40,808 bases of DNA from a virus, in the IMG/VR virus record IMGVR_UViG_3300022602_000197, positions 1-40,808 of that record. One strand, written 5' to 3'. The notes under the pieces were generated by a model, which had not been told where the DNA came from, searched no databases, and was given only the letters and a program-made list of their open reading frames with translations. A program made the position numbers and the translations under genes. Numbering within the stretch: position 1 is the stretch's first letter; every line of letters starts with the position of its first letter. Positions 28,593-38,527 of this stretch are shown in pieces.

Positions 28593-31500
28593 TTAAATTG
28601 CGTTATACTGTTTAGTCATTCTAATCACAGTATTGTTATTGGTTGTAGTGCCCTGTAATTGAACTGTACCACCGCTTACTACTGCACTCCAACTTGTCAA
28701 ACTGTTACCGGCAGTATTGATTGTACCATAAACTACAATGTTGGCCACTGTACCATTTGATATCACCAATAGTTCTGTTGCTTCCTTCACTGTACCCAAT
28801 GTACTTGTAACAACATACTTGGCTGTACTGTATGTGTTGGCAAAGAAACTGTCTACGGTTGTTGCAGAATTTGCAGTAGAAATTGTTACATTTGGTACAG
28901 TACTTGCAATAGCACCAGTTGTATTAATTGTATACTGAGTCGTTGCCTGTGTAGTACCTGTTGTAAATGTAACACCAGTACCAGTAATCGTGTTAACTGT
29001 ATTATAACCTGTGCTATCGTATAATTGGTTAACTGTAGCCGTCGTTGTAATTAATCTTACATCAATTACGTCAGTTGATTGTGGTGCTTCAGTAAAGGTT
29101 AATGTAGTTCCGCTTACACTGTATGCCAGTGTTGGAATCTGCATAATACCGTTAATACTAACAATAATGCCATTGGTTGTGGCCGTTTGACTTAGTGTGA
29201 AGTTAACTTGACTACCGGTACCAGTGAACTGCTGGTCTTGGACCACAGTAAATGATGATGTTGCAGACTGCCAACTGCTACCATTATACCACTCAATCGA
29301 GTTGGATGTTGTGCTATAACGGAACATACCCGCAGTGTCACTATAGCCAATTTGGCTTGGACGTTGTGCGTTGGTACCGGAAGGTAGCAACATGGTATCG
29401 GTACTGTTAATTACCAGTTTAGCACCACTTGCAAAACTAGAGCCTGCGCCGCTACCACCAACTATAACTGCGTCATAAGAGGATGTTGGCTTTGTATATA
29501 ACAATGTTGCATCGTTGTAACCCTGTACAATAAGCGCATTTTGGTTTGATGTTCCGGCAACTCCTTGGCTATGGTTTATTACCATACCACCCATAACAGT
29601 ATTAGTTACACCACCAGCGTACAAGTTTCCGCTTATACTTGCTCCGCCCCATACTTGCAATGCGCCAGTATTTGCTGAGTTTGAGTTGTTAACCCCCGAC
29701 TTAATAACAAATGTATTGCCATGTGTTATACGAGCAACTTCAAATTGTGTAGTTGTGCCACCTGTGGCAAATATGATGTCGTTGGCTTGATATGTGTTTA
29801 ATATCAAATTACCGCCACCGGTTGTTGTATTACCGGCAACAATTAAATAACCATCGTTGGGCTTGTATAAATTGTATGCACTTTGATTATAACTGGAACT
29901 AACAATACCCATATCAATGTAGGTATCACTGTCACTACCGTTGTTGGCCACAGCCGCAATGTCTGTACTTGCATTGTTTCCAGCACTTGCATTTTGAACT
30001 GCAACCTGTGAATAGTTGTTAATTGCGTATCCAACTTGTATTGGCGCACTTGCTGGAACATAGTTCAATGATGCTCCAAATACCGCAGTTCCACCAACAT
30101 ATAAGTTACCGTTCGCAATGCCTAAACCACCGTTGGGGATTTGTAATGCACCAGTTATGTTGCTGGTTGATTGTATTGCCGCATTAGCATACAAAATACC
30201 AGATGTAACTGTCATTGTTGTTGCATTCAATGAACTAAATGCACCAGTACCCGGACTTACGTTGCCGATCGCACTTGCTTGCAATGAACTTACTGTAGTT
30301 GCACCGCCACTCAGTGTGGTAAATACGCCAGTACCAGGTGTTACGTTACCAATCGCAACTGCTTGCAGGCCACCAGTTGTTGCCGTAGTTAATGTAGTAG
30401 CACCAGTTACACCCAATGTTGAACTAAATGTACCGGTAGTAAATGCGCCAGTACCAGGTGTTACGTTACCAATCGCAACTGCTTGCAGGCCACCAACTAT
30501 TTCAGTTTGTGCGGTTACTGACGTAAACACACCAGTACCAGGTGTTATGTTACCAATTGCAACTGCTTGTAATCCGCCAATATTAGCAGTTGTAGTAGTC
30601 AATGCGTATATCGACGTATTGCCAGAAACAACCAAATTCTTACCAAGACTCAAATTACCACCAGTAAATATATCACCGCCAATACCAGCGCCACCAGCAA
30701 CAACCAATGCCCCGTTTGATGAGTTTAATGAATTTGCATTACCGAACACCGTTACGTTTCCGTTGGGGTATATAAGCATTGCTGGGCTAGCAATATTGGA
30801 GTTTAGTGGTGTTGTATTGAATGTAATACCAGAACCCTGAGCACTGTCTGTAAAGTTTTGTGCCGCATAAATTGTCATACCAGTTGACTGAGCCGCATTG
30901 TTCAACAGGAACCCAGTAGTTCCGTATCCACGCCCAATAAACCCAGCCAGAAGATTATTTGCTTGCGACGCTGTAGGAGCCGCCGCAGTACCGCTTGCAT
31001 TGCGTGCAATAATCATTGATGCGGTATTCGCACCAAAACTATCGACTGTCATCTTACTGGTAGTACCATTGTTACCTGACAAGTGTAGGATAGATGTACT
31101 GTTCAATACATTTGTTTGATTTTGATTAATAACAACAGTAGAATTTGCTAGAGTTTGGGCAACACCCAATCCAGGATATCCGATTAACAAATTGCCTTGA
31201 ATATTGTTATAGGTAGTATTGTATGTGCCAACGTTTAAATTACCTGCAATACCAGCGCCACCTGCAACCTGCAATGCACCAGTTGATGTGTTGGTAGAAG
31301 TTGTTGTACGGTATAAAATCAAGCCAACATTGTTCTGAAATCTTGCTTGTTGATTAGCGATACCTTGGCCGTTTGTTGCTATTACTACGTCTGTTGCGGT
31401 ACCTGTACTTAATAATAGATTACCATTACTACTTGTTGTTCCGTAAGAAACAAGGTATCCATCTAATGGGTATTGCAATTCATTGCCAGCGCCGCCAACA

Positions 31501-33641
31501 AATCCACTGCTATTGATACCCATATCAATGTAGCCCGCAGTTGCTGTACCAGTGTCAGCAGTTGCAACATAGTCAGTACTTGCACTAGTGCCGCTGTTAA
31601 TATTTTGATGATTTACTTGTGCATAGCCATTGAAGTTTGTGCTATTTTGTAATACTGTTTGAGGTTGTAGGGTGTATCCTGATGCAATACCAGTATATAA
31701 TGCACCAAAACCTGCCGCATTACCATAGAAACTACCGCTATTACCAGTAATATTGGTTGTATTTGTATTTGATAAGTTGATGTTACCGCCAACATACAAG
31801 TTGCCAGCAATGTACGCACCACCATTTGTTACCTGTAGTGCACCAGTATTAACACCAGTATTTGGGGTTGAACTTGTGAAAGAAACAGTTCCGCTTGCGC
31901 TTAAAGTTGTAAACGCACCAGTACCAGCAGTAATATTACCAATTGCCACTGCCTGTAAACCACCAGCACTTGCAGTTGTAAATGTAGCAGTACCTGGTGT
32001 AACGTTACCAATTGCCACTGCCTGTAAACCACCAAAAGTAGATGTTTGACCAGTCAGTGAAGTAAAGGCTCCAGTTCCCGGGAATGCATTACCAATAGCC
32101 AAAACCTGTAAACCACCAACGTTGGCCGTTGTTAAAGTTGTTACACCAGTTACACCCAATGTTGAGTTAACTTGAACAGTTGTAAAGGTTGCACCACCCG
32201 GTGTTATATTACCAATTTGGACTGCTTGTAGCCCGCCGACTGTTTCGGCATTGGAGGTCAATGAAGTAAACACACCAGTACCCGGGGTTACGTTACCAAT
32301 TGCTACTGCTTGTAATCCACCAAATGTAGATGTTTGACTAGTTACTGAAGTGAACATACCGGTACTTGCAGTTGCGTTACCAATTGGAGTATTTTGAATA
32401 CCACCGCCTATAAATGCGGCGCCAGTAATACCAGCACCACCCAGTACTTGTAAGGCACCACTTGTAGTGTTTGTACTTGCAGTTCCCGAGTTTGCTAACA
32501 ATGTTCCAGCAACTACTTCGCTTCCAGATAGTTGTGTCACTGTTGTGTTTAGATAAGTTAACGTGCCATCAACTTCCAAGTTTCCGGTGACTTTGACGTT
32601 ACCGCCAACATACAAGTTAGCCTGTGTACTAATACCGCCAGTTACTTGCAGTGCACCAGTTGTAGTGCTTGTGGCTTGGGTCGAATTTGTTATTGATACT
32701 GTAGAGAATGAACCTGAACCTGAAAATACTGTAGCAGCCAGTGTGCCGGTGCTGGGGTTGTATGTTAAACTACTATTAGTAAATGGGGCAGTGTTTGCAG
32801 TCACCCCACCAACATTACCAAATATTGGATAATAAGTTGCGTTGGTTGATGTTGCTTGTTCTGCTAGGTAAAAAGAAGTATTGGCCATAACGGCTTCTAT
32901 AGGAGCATTAACTACAGTACCATAAAAGTTTCCGTAAATTCCATTTGTTGCTACAATATTGCCGGCAGTTACGTTTCCTGTTGCAATATGATTTGGTGCA
33001 TAAATATTGCCATTGGTCAGTACCACATTGCCGTTTACGCTTGTTAGATTACCAGTTACGCTAAGATTTGCGTAGTTAGTGATACCCAATGTACCAGTAT
33101 AAACTGCACCAGTAAAGTAAACAACGTTGGAAACGTTTGCGGCCGCAGTTGGTACGTTTGTATCAGCAAAGTTAAGAATACCTGCTTGATAGTCAAAGAA
33201 CCAAGAGTCGCTGTTTCCAGAACCCGCTACGGGTAAATTGGTAAAGTTTACTGCTTGGGCCGCACTTGCACCCGGGGGGCCTGCATAAATTTTAAGTTGG
33301 TAACCAGATCCAAAACTTGGCGGAATCCAATTAACAATACCAGTACTCCAAGTTTCGTTTGTTTCTGATTCACTTAGAGCAACACCCTGTACCACTGCAC
33401 TTGTTGATGCATTGTACACTGCAACAACCGTACTACCATTGACTGATGTATTTGAAGTTGGTGCGCTTGTCACATTGGGAATTGCGAAGTCTTGTTGTAA
33501 AACTGTTGCGCCAGGTACCAATAACGGACTAGCAATACTCTCGTTAAATGGATACTTTGCAGTGGACAAGTCAGTCTTGGCTACCCCGTATCCAACCTTT
33601 TTATTTAAGTAGTCAACAATTTGTGTTTGTGATATTGCCAT
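28593..33641 (-). CDS. Giant tail-fibre protein with repeat arrays, 1682 aa
   Basis: The largest gene in the window. The N-terminus (MAISQTQIVDYLNKKVGYGV) is likely the attachment domain. It contains two arrays of a GGLQAVAIGNVTPGTGxFTxL unit, about six copies then four, separated by a beta module (FYGNAAGFGALYTGIASGYT, ASTDYVATADTGTATAGYID, MGINSSGF) also present in the 597-aa protein. Shaft-like AGGAGIAGNLNVG segments follow. Near the end are GIIVSINGIMQIPTLAYSVS (a module shared with two other proteins), a Ser/Thr spacer, and a tip domain shared with the 420-aa protein (TVDSFFANTYSTAKYVVTST). It follows the 984-aa gene by 15 bases in one operon. A long receptor-binding fibre is inferred. 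Confidence 0.85.
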   Translation of the reverse strand: MAISQTQIVDYLNKKVGYGVAKTDLSTAKYPFNESIASPLLVPGATVLQQDFAIPNVTSAPTSNTSVNGSTVVAVYNASTSAVVQGVALSESETNETWSTGIVNWIPPSFGSGYQLKIYAGPPGASAAQAVNFTNLPVAGSGNSDSWFFDYQAGILNFADTNVPTAAANVSNVVYFTGAVYTGTLGITNYANLSVTGNLTSVNGNVVLTNGNIYAPNHIATGNVTAGNIVATNGIYGNFYGTVVNAPIEAVMANTSFYLAEQATSTNATYYPIFGNVGGVTANTAPFTNSSLTYNPSTGTLAATVFSGSGSFSTVSITNSTQATSTTTGALQVTGGISTQANLYVGGNVKVTGNLEVDGTLTYLNTTVTQLSGSEVVAGTLLANSGTASTNTTSGALQVLGGAGITGAAFIGGGIQNTPIGNATASTGMFTSVTSQTSTFGGLQAVAIGNVTPGTGVFTSLTSNAETVGGLQAVQIGNITPGGATFTTVQVNSTLGVTGVTTLTTANVGGLQVLAIGNAFPGTGAFTSLTGQTSTFGGLQAVAIGNVTPGTATFTTASAGGLQAVAIGNITAGTGAFTTLSASGTVSFTSSTPNTGVNTGALQVTNGGAYIAGNLYVGGNINLSNTNTTNITGNSGSFYGNAAGFGALYTGIASGYTLQPQTVLQNSTNFNGYAQVNHQNINSGTSASTDYVATADTGTATAGYIDMGINSSGFVGGAGNELQYPLDGYLVSYGTTSSNGNLLLSTGTATDVVIATNGQGIANQQARFQNNVGLILYRTTTSTNTSTGALQVAGGAGIAGNLNVGTYNTTYNNIQGNLLIGYPGLGVAQTLANSTVVINQNQTNVLNSTSILHLSGNNGTTSKMTVDSFGANTASMIIARNASGTAAAPTASQANNLLAGFIGRGYGTTGFLLNNAAQSTGMTIYAAQNFTDSAQGSGITFNTTPLNSNIASPAMLIYPNGNVTVFGNANSLNSSNGALVVAGGAGIGGDIFTGGNLSLGKNLVVSGNTSIYALTTTTANIGGLQAVAIGNITPGTGVFTSVTAQTEIVGGLQAVAIGNVTPGTGAFTTGTFSSTLGVTGATTLTTATTGGLQAVAIGNVTPGTGVFTTLSGGATTVSSLQASAIGNVSPGTGAFSSLNATTMTVTSGILYANAAIQSTSNITGALQIPNGGLGIANGNLYVGGTAVFGASLNYVPASAPIQVGYAINNYSQVAVQNASAGNNASTDIAAVANNGSDSDTYIDMGIVSSSYNQSAYNLYKPNDGYLIVAGNTTTGGGNLILNTYQANDIIFATGGTTTQFEVARITHGNTFVIKSGVNNSNSANTGALQVWGGASISGNLYAGGVTNTVMGGMVINHSQGVAGTSNQNALIVQGYNDATLLYTKPTSSYDAVIVGGSGAGSSFASGAKLVINSTDTMLLPSGTNAQRPSQIGYSDTAGMFRYSTTSNSIEWYNGSSWQSATSSFTVVQDQQFTGTGSQVNFTLSQTATTNGIIVSINGIMQIPTLAYSVSGTTLTFTEAPQSTDVIDVRLITTTATVNQLYDSTGYNTVNTITGTGVTFTTGTTQATTQYTINTTGAIASTVPNVTISTANSATTVDSFFANTYSTAKYVVTSTLGTVKEATELLVISNGTVANIVVYGTINTAGNSLTSWSAVVSGGTVQLQGTTTNNNTVIRMTKQYNAI
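30326..30375 (+). repeat. 50-bp exact direct repeat, copy 1
   Basis: An uninterrupted 50-base identical sequence recurs at 30446-30495, 120 bases away, within the fibre repeat array. The identity exceeds what codon-level conservation of the protein repeat needs and suggests recent duplication or gene conversion. Confidence 0.85.
30446..30495 (+). repeat. 50-bp exact direct repeat, copy 2
   Basis: Second copy of the repeat at 30326-30375. Recombination between the two would add or remove one 40-residue unit in frame. Confidence 0.85.
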
Positions 33642-33656
33642 TTTATAGTTCTCTTA

Positions 33657-36611
33657 TTATGATGTTTGTACTGATAATGCAGTTAGCGATTGACCACTTG
33701 TCAATTTAACTCTGACGTAAACTTCGTGTCCATTATTACCTGCACTTGACGTATTTACTGATCCAAATGTAACGTTTATGTCATAGGTGCCGTTTGAGTT
33801 CAGTGTTGCGTTTCCGCCAACTGCACAACCACTACTACCGTTACCACCTGTACCTGTTCCTGGTACGCCCGATCCTGCATAGGCTGCCGCCGCATTTAGC
33901 CAACCATTGGTTGGGCTTGCTGGGGTGTCTGTTACTCCCGGACATGCTATCCACAACCCAGCAAGGGTTCCTGTATAGTGGATATAAAAACTAGAAAGAG
34001 CCGCATAGGTAAACTTAAATGTAAAGTATTGGCTACTACTACGTCCAGAACTTAAATTTGGGCCCACTGGATAATACCCAGTTGAATAATTGGTTACATC
34101 GTATTTTAATACGGCAGCAACCACTGTTGCATCTGTTGCCAACAACGGGCTTGTTGCGCTATTAAATGCTGATTCACTTCCTGTATAAGTAGGGGTATCT
34201 GCGGCTGTGCCACCGTCTGGGTTAACAATACGATATGTACTACCATAACTACTGGTCAAACTGGTTTCTTCAATTTGGTTACTTGTACCTGTTTTATATA
34301 AAATAATATTTCCTGCTTGGAACGCTGGACTAGTAGTGCTTGTGTAAGGAGTTGTAACTGTAACAGTCGGGCCAGTGGTTGCGGCAGCACTACCAAATCC
34401 TGACGTCACGTTAGCAGTAGTCGTAAATGTATACGGAGTTGTACTATTGCGTGCCAGCGGTAATGACACACCCACTTGTGCCAATGTTCTATTTGCCGGA
34501 ATATTTATTGCACCGCCTGCTGAAGTGCTTGAGAAGAAGCTTTGACTAGTGTTAGTCCAGTTTTGATAATATAAATCACCACTCAAGTTCTGTACGTTAC
34601 CAGTGATTGTGAAACCAGCACTAGAATTTAAATGTGGTATAGTACTTGAATATGAAACTACGTTACTGCTCAACACTATACTTGTTGCCGAGAATGATGG
34701 TGCGCTTGGCGAACTTGAATCATAGTACCAAGTTATTGTGTTTGTACCTGCTGCATCACCAGTATAGTATATGTTTGCTCTATTCCATCCAGGCAACTGA
34801 TTAGTAAGAGAACCCGTTGCTGCAAATATGTACCAGAATCCTGCACTTACTGTGCTTAGGTATGTGTGATAGTCCTCGGACAAACTCAATACCAAGTTAC
34901 CATAAGTTCCATTGTCTGCGGTAGTTGCAGTTGCGCCATACACATGGTAACTGTTTGGTGGAACTGATCCATTAACATAAACTTGTACATTACCACCACT
35001 AGGAGTTGTTCCATTAACACCAATAACACTTGTAGATAGAGTTGCTACTCTAGTAGAGTTAGTTATTAATGTACCACCACTCACACTCAAGTTGCCCCAT
35101 CCCGAATTATCGGTTTGTGTGAATGAGGTCATGTAGCCAGTATATTGTGTTGTTCCCGATATAGATAAACTACCGTTAGGGAAATTTGGTGGTGCACTTG
35201 GTGTTAGTTTGCCTAAAATTGCGTTTAGTTGTGCAATTGCATCGGTTACATCTGTAGTGCTAGTCAATGTCACTGCATTACTAACCAATTGACCGGAAGC
35301 GTTTGCGCCCAACACAATAGCATTGGCCGCAGTAAAGTTTAGTACACCTAGGCCGTTTGTAGTTATTGCATATCCGCTCGCTCCGCCAGTAATACCAACA
35401 TTAGCAATGCTACCTAAACCAATAACACCAGTATTGCTGGTTATTGCATTTCCGGAAATTGATAAACTAGTTGTGTTTACGTTAGAGTATAGCCCAGCAA
35501 ATGTAGGGGTTGCATTGGTTTGTAAATTTTGTGCGCTACCAATAGTAACAGTACTACCAGATACAGTTGCAGTTTCACCGTAAGTGCCTGCAAATGTCAA
35601 TGTACCACCACCTGCAAATGAGCCAGATCCGCTAGTACCTGATAGACTAACAGTAGTACTTACACTATTACCAGTTAAACTGACAATACGTCCGTAGGCA
35701 TCTGTAACAATAGTAGGAATTGTCGTTGAACTACCTACGTTGACTGCACCGGGGCCTGTTTGTGGTAAAGTAATAGCAGTGCCAGAAATGCTTAGGTTAC
35801 CTGCTCCAGAACTTGTGCTGACTACGCGAACACCATTGTCATATACGCCCTGAGCATATAAAGTATTGTTTACTACAGTGTTGGCAGTTAATGTTCCAAC
35901 TTGGGTAATACCTGTATAAGCACCAGAAATCTGTGCGCTTGGGACAGTTCCAGAAGTCAAGTTGCTGGCGTTTAATGCGGTTAGATATGTACCAGTACCG
36001 TTTACGTTGGCACCAATATTACCAATAGTCGCGGCATTTACTGTTGTTGCTGTGGCGGTTGTAAAGAATCCACTAGAAGGTGTAACGTTTCCGATTACGC
36101 CCTGAAAACTTGCACCAGTTGCGGTGTTTAGTGTAGTGGCTCCGGAGACTGCAAACGCACCCCCGACAGTGCCACTTACCATAGAGGTATTGCCCACAAC
36201 CACGTTGGCATAACCAGAGTTGTTGATTGAGGTAGTTCCAGATCCCGTATCTGTTGTTGCTATCGCTACGAATGCACCGGCTGCTTCACTCCAAATCCAA
36301 GCGGTGTTTACTGATCCGTAGGGTGCCAGTGAGGATAAATTTCTATTGACTAAAACACCGATATCGTATCCAGTTAAACTGCCCACGTATCCGCTATTAA
36401 AAACTACAAGCGGATCGTTAATATATGTGTTGGTAGCATTGATTGTATCTGCATTTCCGGTTAAAGTTAAATTTCCGGTAATAGTAACGTTACTATTAAG
36501 TGTAATGCTGGGGGCGAACAAATTACCCGTTAGTGATCCTGCATTGACTTTGGCATATCCAATAATGGTACTATCAGTAATCTGATTATTCTGAATACGG
36601 GTAATAGACAT
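33657..36611 (-). CDS. Tail-fibre/adhesin protein, 984 aa
   Basis: A long structural protein. The N-terminus MSITRIQNNQITDSTIIGYA is an attachment segment, followed by NVTITGNLTLTGNADTINAT with YINDPLVVFNSG and DIGVLVNRN (the adhesin head module seen also at 39279-39797 and 25792-27054). The central part has TGTYLTALNASNLTSGTVPS and IVTDAYGRIVSLTG, common phage fibre motifs. The C-terminal 500 residues are a series of beta-rich domains with Tyr/Trp-containing strands (YYQNWTNTSQSFFSSTSAGG, YFTFKFTYAALSSFYIHYTG) and a Gly-rich loop before the end. Two late promoters precede it, with AAGGAAACC as ribosome-binding site. The next gene (1682 aa) is in the same operon. Confidence 0.82.
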   Translation of the reverse strand: MSITRIQNNQITDSTIIGYAKVNAGSLTGNLFAPSITLNSNVTITGNLTLTGNADTINATNTYINDPLVVFNSGYVGSLTGYDIGVLVNRNLSSLAPYGSVNTAWIWSEAAGAFVAIATTDTGSGTTSINNSGYANVVVGNTSMVSGTVGGAFAVSGATTLNTATGASFQGVIGNVTPSSGFFTTATATTVNAATIGNIGANVNGTGTYLTALNASNLTSGTVPSAQISGAYTGITQVGTLTANTVVNNTLYAQGVYDNGVRVVSTSSGAGNLSISGTAITLPQTGPGAVNVGSSTTIPTIVTDAYGRIVSLTGNSVSTTVSLSGTSGSGSFAGGGTLTFAGTYGETATVSGSTVTIGSAQNLQTNATPTFAGLYSNVNTTSLSISGNAITSNTGVIGLGSIANVGITGGASGYAITTNGLGVLNFTAANAIVLGANASGQLVSNAVTLTSTTDVTDAIAQLNAILGKLTPSAPPNFPNGSLSISGTTQYTGYMTSFTQTDNSGWGNLSVSGGTLITNSTRVATLSTSVIGVNGTTPSGGNVQVYVNGSVPPNSYHVYGATATTADNGTYGNLVLSLSEDYHTYLSTVSAGFWYIFAATGSLTNQLPGWNRANIYYTGDAAGTNTITWYYDSSSPSAPSFSATSIVLSSNVVSYSSTIPHLNSSAGFTITGNVQNLSGDLYYQNWTNTSQSFFSSTSAGGAINIPANRTLAQVGVSLPLARNSTTPYTFTTTANVTSGFGSAAATTGPTVTVTTPYTSTTSPAFQAGNIILYKTGTSNQIEETSLTSSYGSTYRIVNPDGGTAADTPTYTGSESAFNSATSPLLATDATVVAAVLKYDVTNYSTGYYPVGPNLSSGRSSSQYFTFKFTYAALSSFYIHYTGTLAGLWIACPGVTDTPASPTNGWLNAAAAYAGSGVPGTGTGGNGSSGCAVGGNATLNSNGTYDINVTFGSVNTSSAGNNGHEVYVRVKLTSGQSLTALSVQTS

Positions 36612-36643
36612 CTAGGTTTCCTTAATCTTTTAAGTATTACCAG

Positions 36644-36651
36644 TATTTAGT
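36644..36651 (-). promoter_or_regulatory. Proximal late promoter ACTAAATA of the 984-aa gene
   Basis: ACTAAATA, 32 bases before the ATG at 36611, leaving a leader with AAGGAAACC. Confidence 0.6.
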
Positions 36652-36681
36652 GCAGGAATGGTGAATCAACTCTGCTGATGA

Positions 36682-36689
36682 TATTTATG
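36682..36689 (-). promoter_or_regulatory. Distal late promoter CATAAATA of the 984-aa gene
   Basis: CATAAATA, 70 bases before the ATG. It is bracketed by the inverted arms CAACTCT (36667-36673) and AGAGTTG (36691-36697). Confidence 0.55.
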
Positions 36690-36703
36690 TAGAGTTGTAA
36701 AAT

Positions 36704-36725
36704 ATTATTACTGAGGCGTAATAAT
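36704..36725 (-). terminator. Possible weak terminator at the end of the 597-aa gene
   Basis: ATTATTAC and GTAATAAT form an 8-bp AT-rich stem with a 6-base loop that starts in the stop codon of the 597-aa gene and is followed by ATTTTAC on the minus strand. Weak stem, so termination is uncertain. Confidence 0.45.
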
Positions 36726-38518
36726 TAGAAACTGGACAGTGAAACTCGTTTCCAAGTATTAGTAGAAGTGCATACGTATATGTACGAGGAGTCCCACGCA
36801 ATCTGCCCTGGTACTCCAGGCGAATTATCCATCATTGTTGTTGGGGGCGCTGATAATAGCCCACCAATAGTCAAATTACCGCTAACTGATAGATTTCCCT
36901 CTACTTCCGAACCAAATTGTATAACTGTACTCAAATATCTTACATCAACATAATCAGTTGATGCCGGCGGCTGAGAGAATGTAATTGAACTTCCTGATAC
37001 GTTATACGCTATATAGGGTTGCTGAACAACACCGTTGATGCTCACAAGCATACCGTCAGTCTGACCAACTTGAGTTAGACTAAATGTAGCAGTTGATCCG
37101 TCACCTTGAATATTACTGCTGGTAATTTCATTACCCAGTGTTAGCCAACCACCGTTGCTATAGACTTCCATACTGGCATAGTCAGTGTTATATCTAACAT
37201 ATCCATTAACTGGATTGGACGGACGTTGTGCTATATTTCCAACAGGGATTCCTAGAGCAGTAGTGGAATTGAATATCGTGACCGAAGTTTTGTGGGGTGT
37301 GATGGTATCTGCAATTATATTGCCGGTTAATCCGTTGGATATTAAATTGCCAGCAATAGTCGTATTCCCGCCCACATTCAAATTGCCGCCTAGCCCCACA
37401 CCACCACCAACTACCAGTGCACCAGTTGATGTGCTAGATGATACTGTATTGGGGTATAAGATCAATCCCACATTGTTTTTAAATCTTGCCTGTTGATTTA
37501 CAAGTCCGAATCCGTTTGTGGAGATTACGACGTCTGCTTGATCAGCAGTGCCCAATAGTAAATTGCCATTGGTACTGGTTGTGCCGGTAACATATACGTA
37601 GCCGTCATTTGGATAATTTAGTTCGTTACCAGGGCCACCAACAAAACCACTGCTATTGATACCCATATCAATATAGCCTGCAGAGGAAGATCCGTTGTCT
37701 GCGGTGGCTACAAAATCCGTAGATGCGCTGGCACCGTTATTGATATTTTGGGCATTTATTTGTGCGTAACCGTTAAAGTTTGCACTTGATTGTATAATTG
37801 TCTGTGGTTGGACTACATAACCACTGCTTATTCCTGCGTACAGTGCCCCAAAGCCCGCGGCATTTCCAAAGAACTGTGCGCTATTACTGGAGATTAGATT
37901 GACGTTTCCGCTGGATAGATTTAAGTTACCGGTTACAAATAGATTACCAGTCACAGTAGTATTACCAGTTAATGCGGCACCATTGGCAACTATTAGGCTT
38001 CCGCCAATATTTGCATAAGAGGAAACAGTTATATTTGATACTGTAATGCCCTGTGGAAAATTGTGTAGGTTTGCTAAGTTACCCACCATTTCGGAATTTA
38101 GGGTATTTACATAACTCACAACCGCATTATTGGCAGTAATAATTGATGCGTTTGCACCAGCAATGTTGGAGTTTATTTCAACAATGTCCGGAAGAGTAAA
38201 AAGGTCCACAAACTTAACACTACCTGCACCGTCAGTTATCACTACGTTATTTGCAGATCCACCAGTTAGAGTTAGGTTGTTTAATGCACCAAGATTTAGT
38301 TTATACCCATTATCCACTGTGATGGTGTTGGCCAACACATAGACGTTGCCCAAATGAGCATTGCCGGTGATATCTAGGGTATAATTTGGAACTGGGGTAT
38401 TAACGCCCAATCTGTAATTTTGTACATCAAAATAGGCGGCAGCATCTATGGAAATGTTTGTCCCCTGGCGTTCCAGGTTCGCTTGTAACATTGGTCCTGT
38501 TATGCGTGCCAGTGCCAT
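36725..38518 (-). CDS. Tail-fibre protein, 597 aa
   Basis: Starts MALARITGPMLQANLERQGT, a typical fibre N-terminus, followed by SIDAAAYFDVQNYRLGVNTP and shaft-like strands (TVTGNLFVTGNLNLSSGNVN). Residues about 210-370 are a beta module nearly duplicated in the 1682-aa protein (FFGNAAGFGALYAGISSGYV, ASTDFVATADNGSSSAGYID, MGINSSGFVGGPGNELNYP). Near residues 480-530 is the VSINGVVQQPYIAYNVSGSS module. The end, PGQIAWDSSYIYVCTSTNTW followed by KRVSLSSF, matches the common C-terminal strand of phage fibre proteins. Last gene of a 172-101-143-597 aa operon, with AAGGAT before the ATG. Confidence 0.82.
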   Translation of the reverse strand: MALARITGPMLQANLERQGTNISIDAAAYFDVQNYRLGVNTPVPNYTLDITGNAHLGNVYVLANTITVDNGYKLNLGALNNLTLTGGSANNVVITDGAGSVKFVDLFTLPDIVEINSNIAGANASIITANNAVVSYVNTLNSEMVGNLANLHNFPQGITVSNITVSSYANIGGSLIVANGAALTGNTTVTGNLFVTGNLNLSSGNVNLISSNSAQFFGNAAGFGALYAGISSGYVVQPQTIIQSSANFNGYAQINAQNINNGASASTDFVATADNGSSSAGYIDMGINSSGFVGGPGNELNYPNDGYVYVTGTTSTNGNLLLGTADQADVVISTNGFGLVNQQARFKNNVGLILYPNTVSSSTSTGALVVGGGVGLGGNLNVGGNTTIAGNLISNGLTGNIIADTITPHKTSVTIFNSTTALGIPVGNIAQRPSNPVNGYVRYNTDYASMEVYSNGGWLTLGNEITSSNIQGDGSTATFSLTQVGQTDGMLVSINGVVQQPYIAYNVSGSSITFSQPPASTDYVDVRYLSTVIQFGSEVEGNLSVSGNLTIGGLLSAPPTTMMDNSPGVPGQIAWDSSYIYVCTSTNTWKRVSLSSF

Positions 38519-38527
38519 TTATGATCC

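Noticed and set aside
30118-30840. Plus-strand open frame of 240 aa antisense to the giant fibre gene
   Set aside because: It is a shadow of the repetitive Thr/Asn/Gly codons on the minus strand, has Pro/Val/Ala-biased repeats mirroring the fibre repeats, and lacks a ribosome-binding site or promoter.
30200-32440. Regularly spaced repeats considered as a CRISPR array or non-coding repeat
   Set aside because: The spacing is irregular, the units are in frame within a continuous open reading frame, and the intervals encode related fibre sequence.
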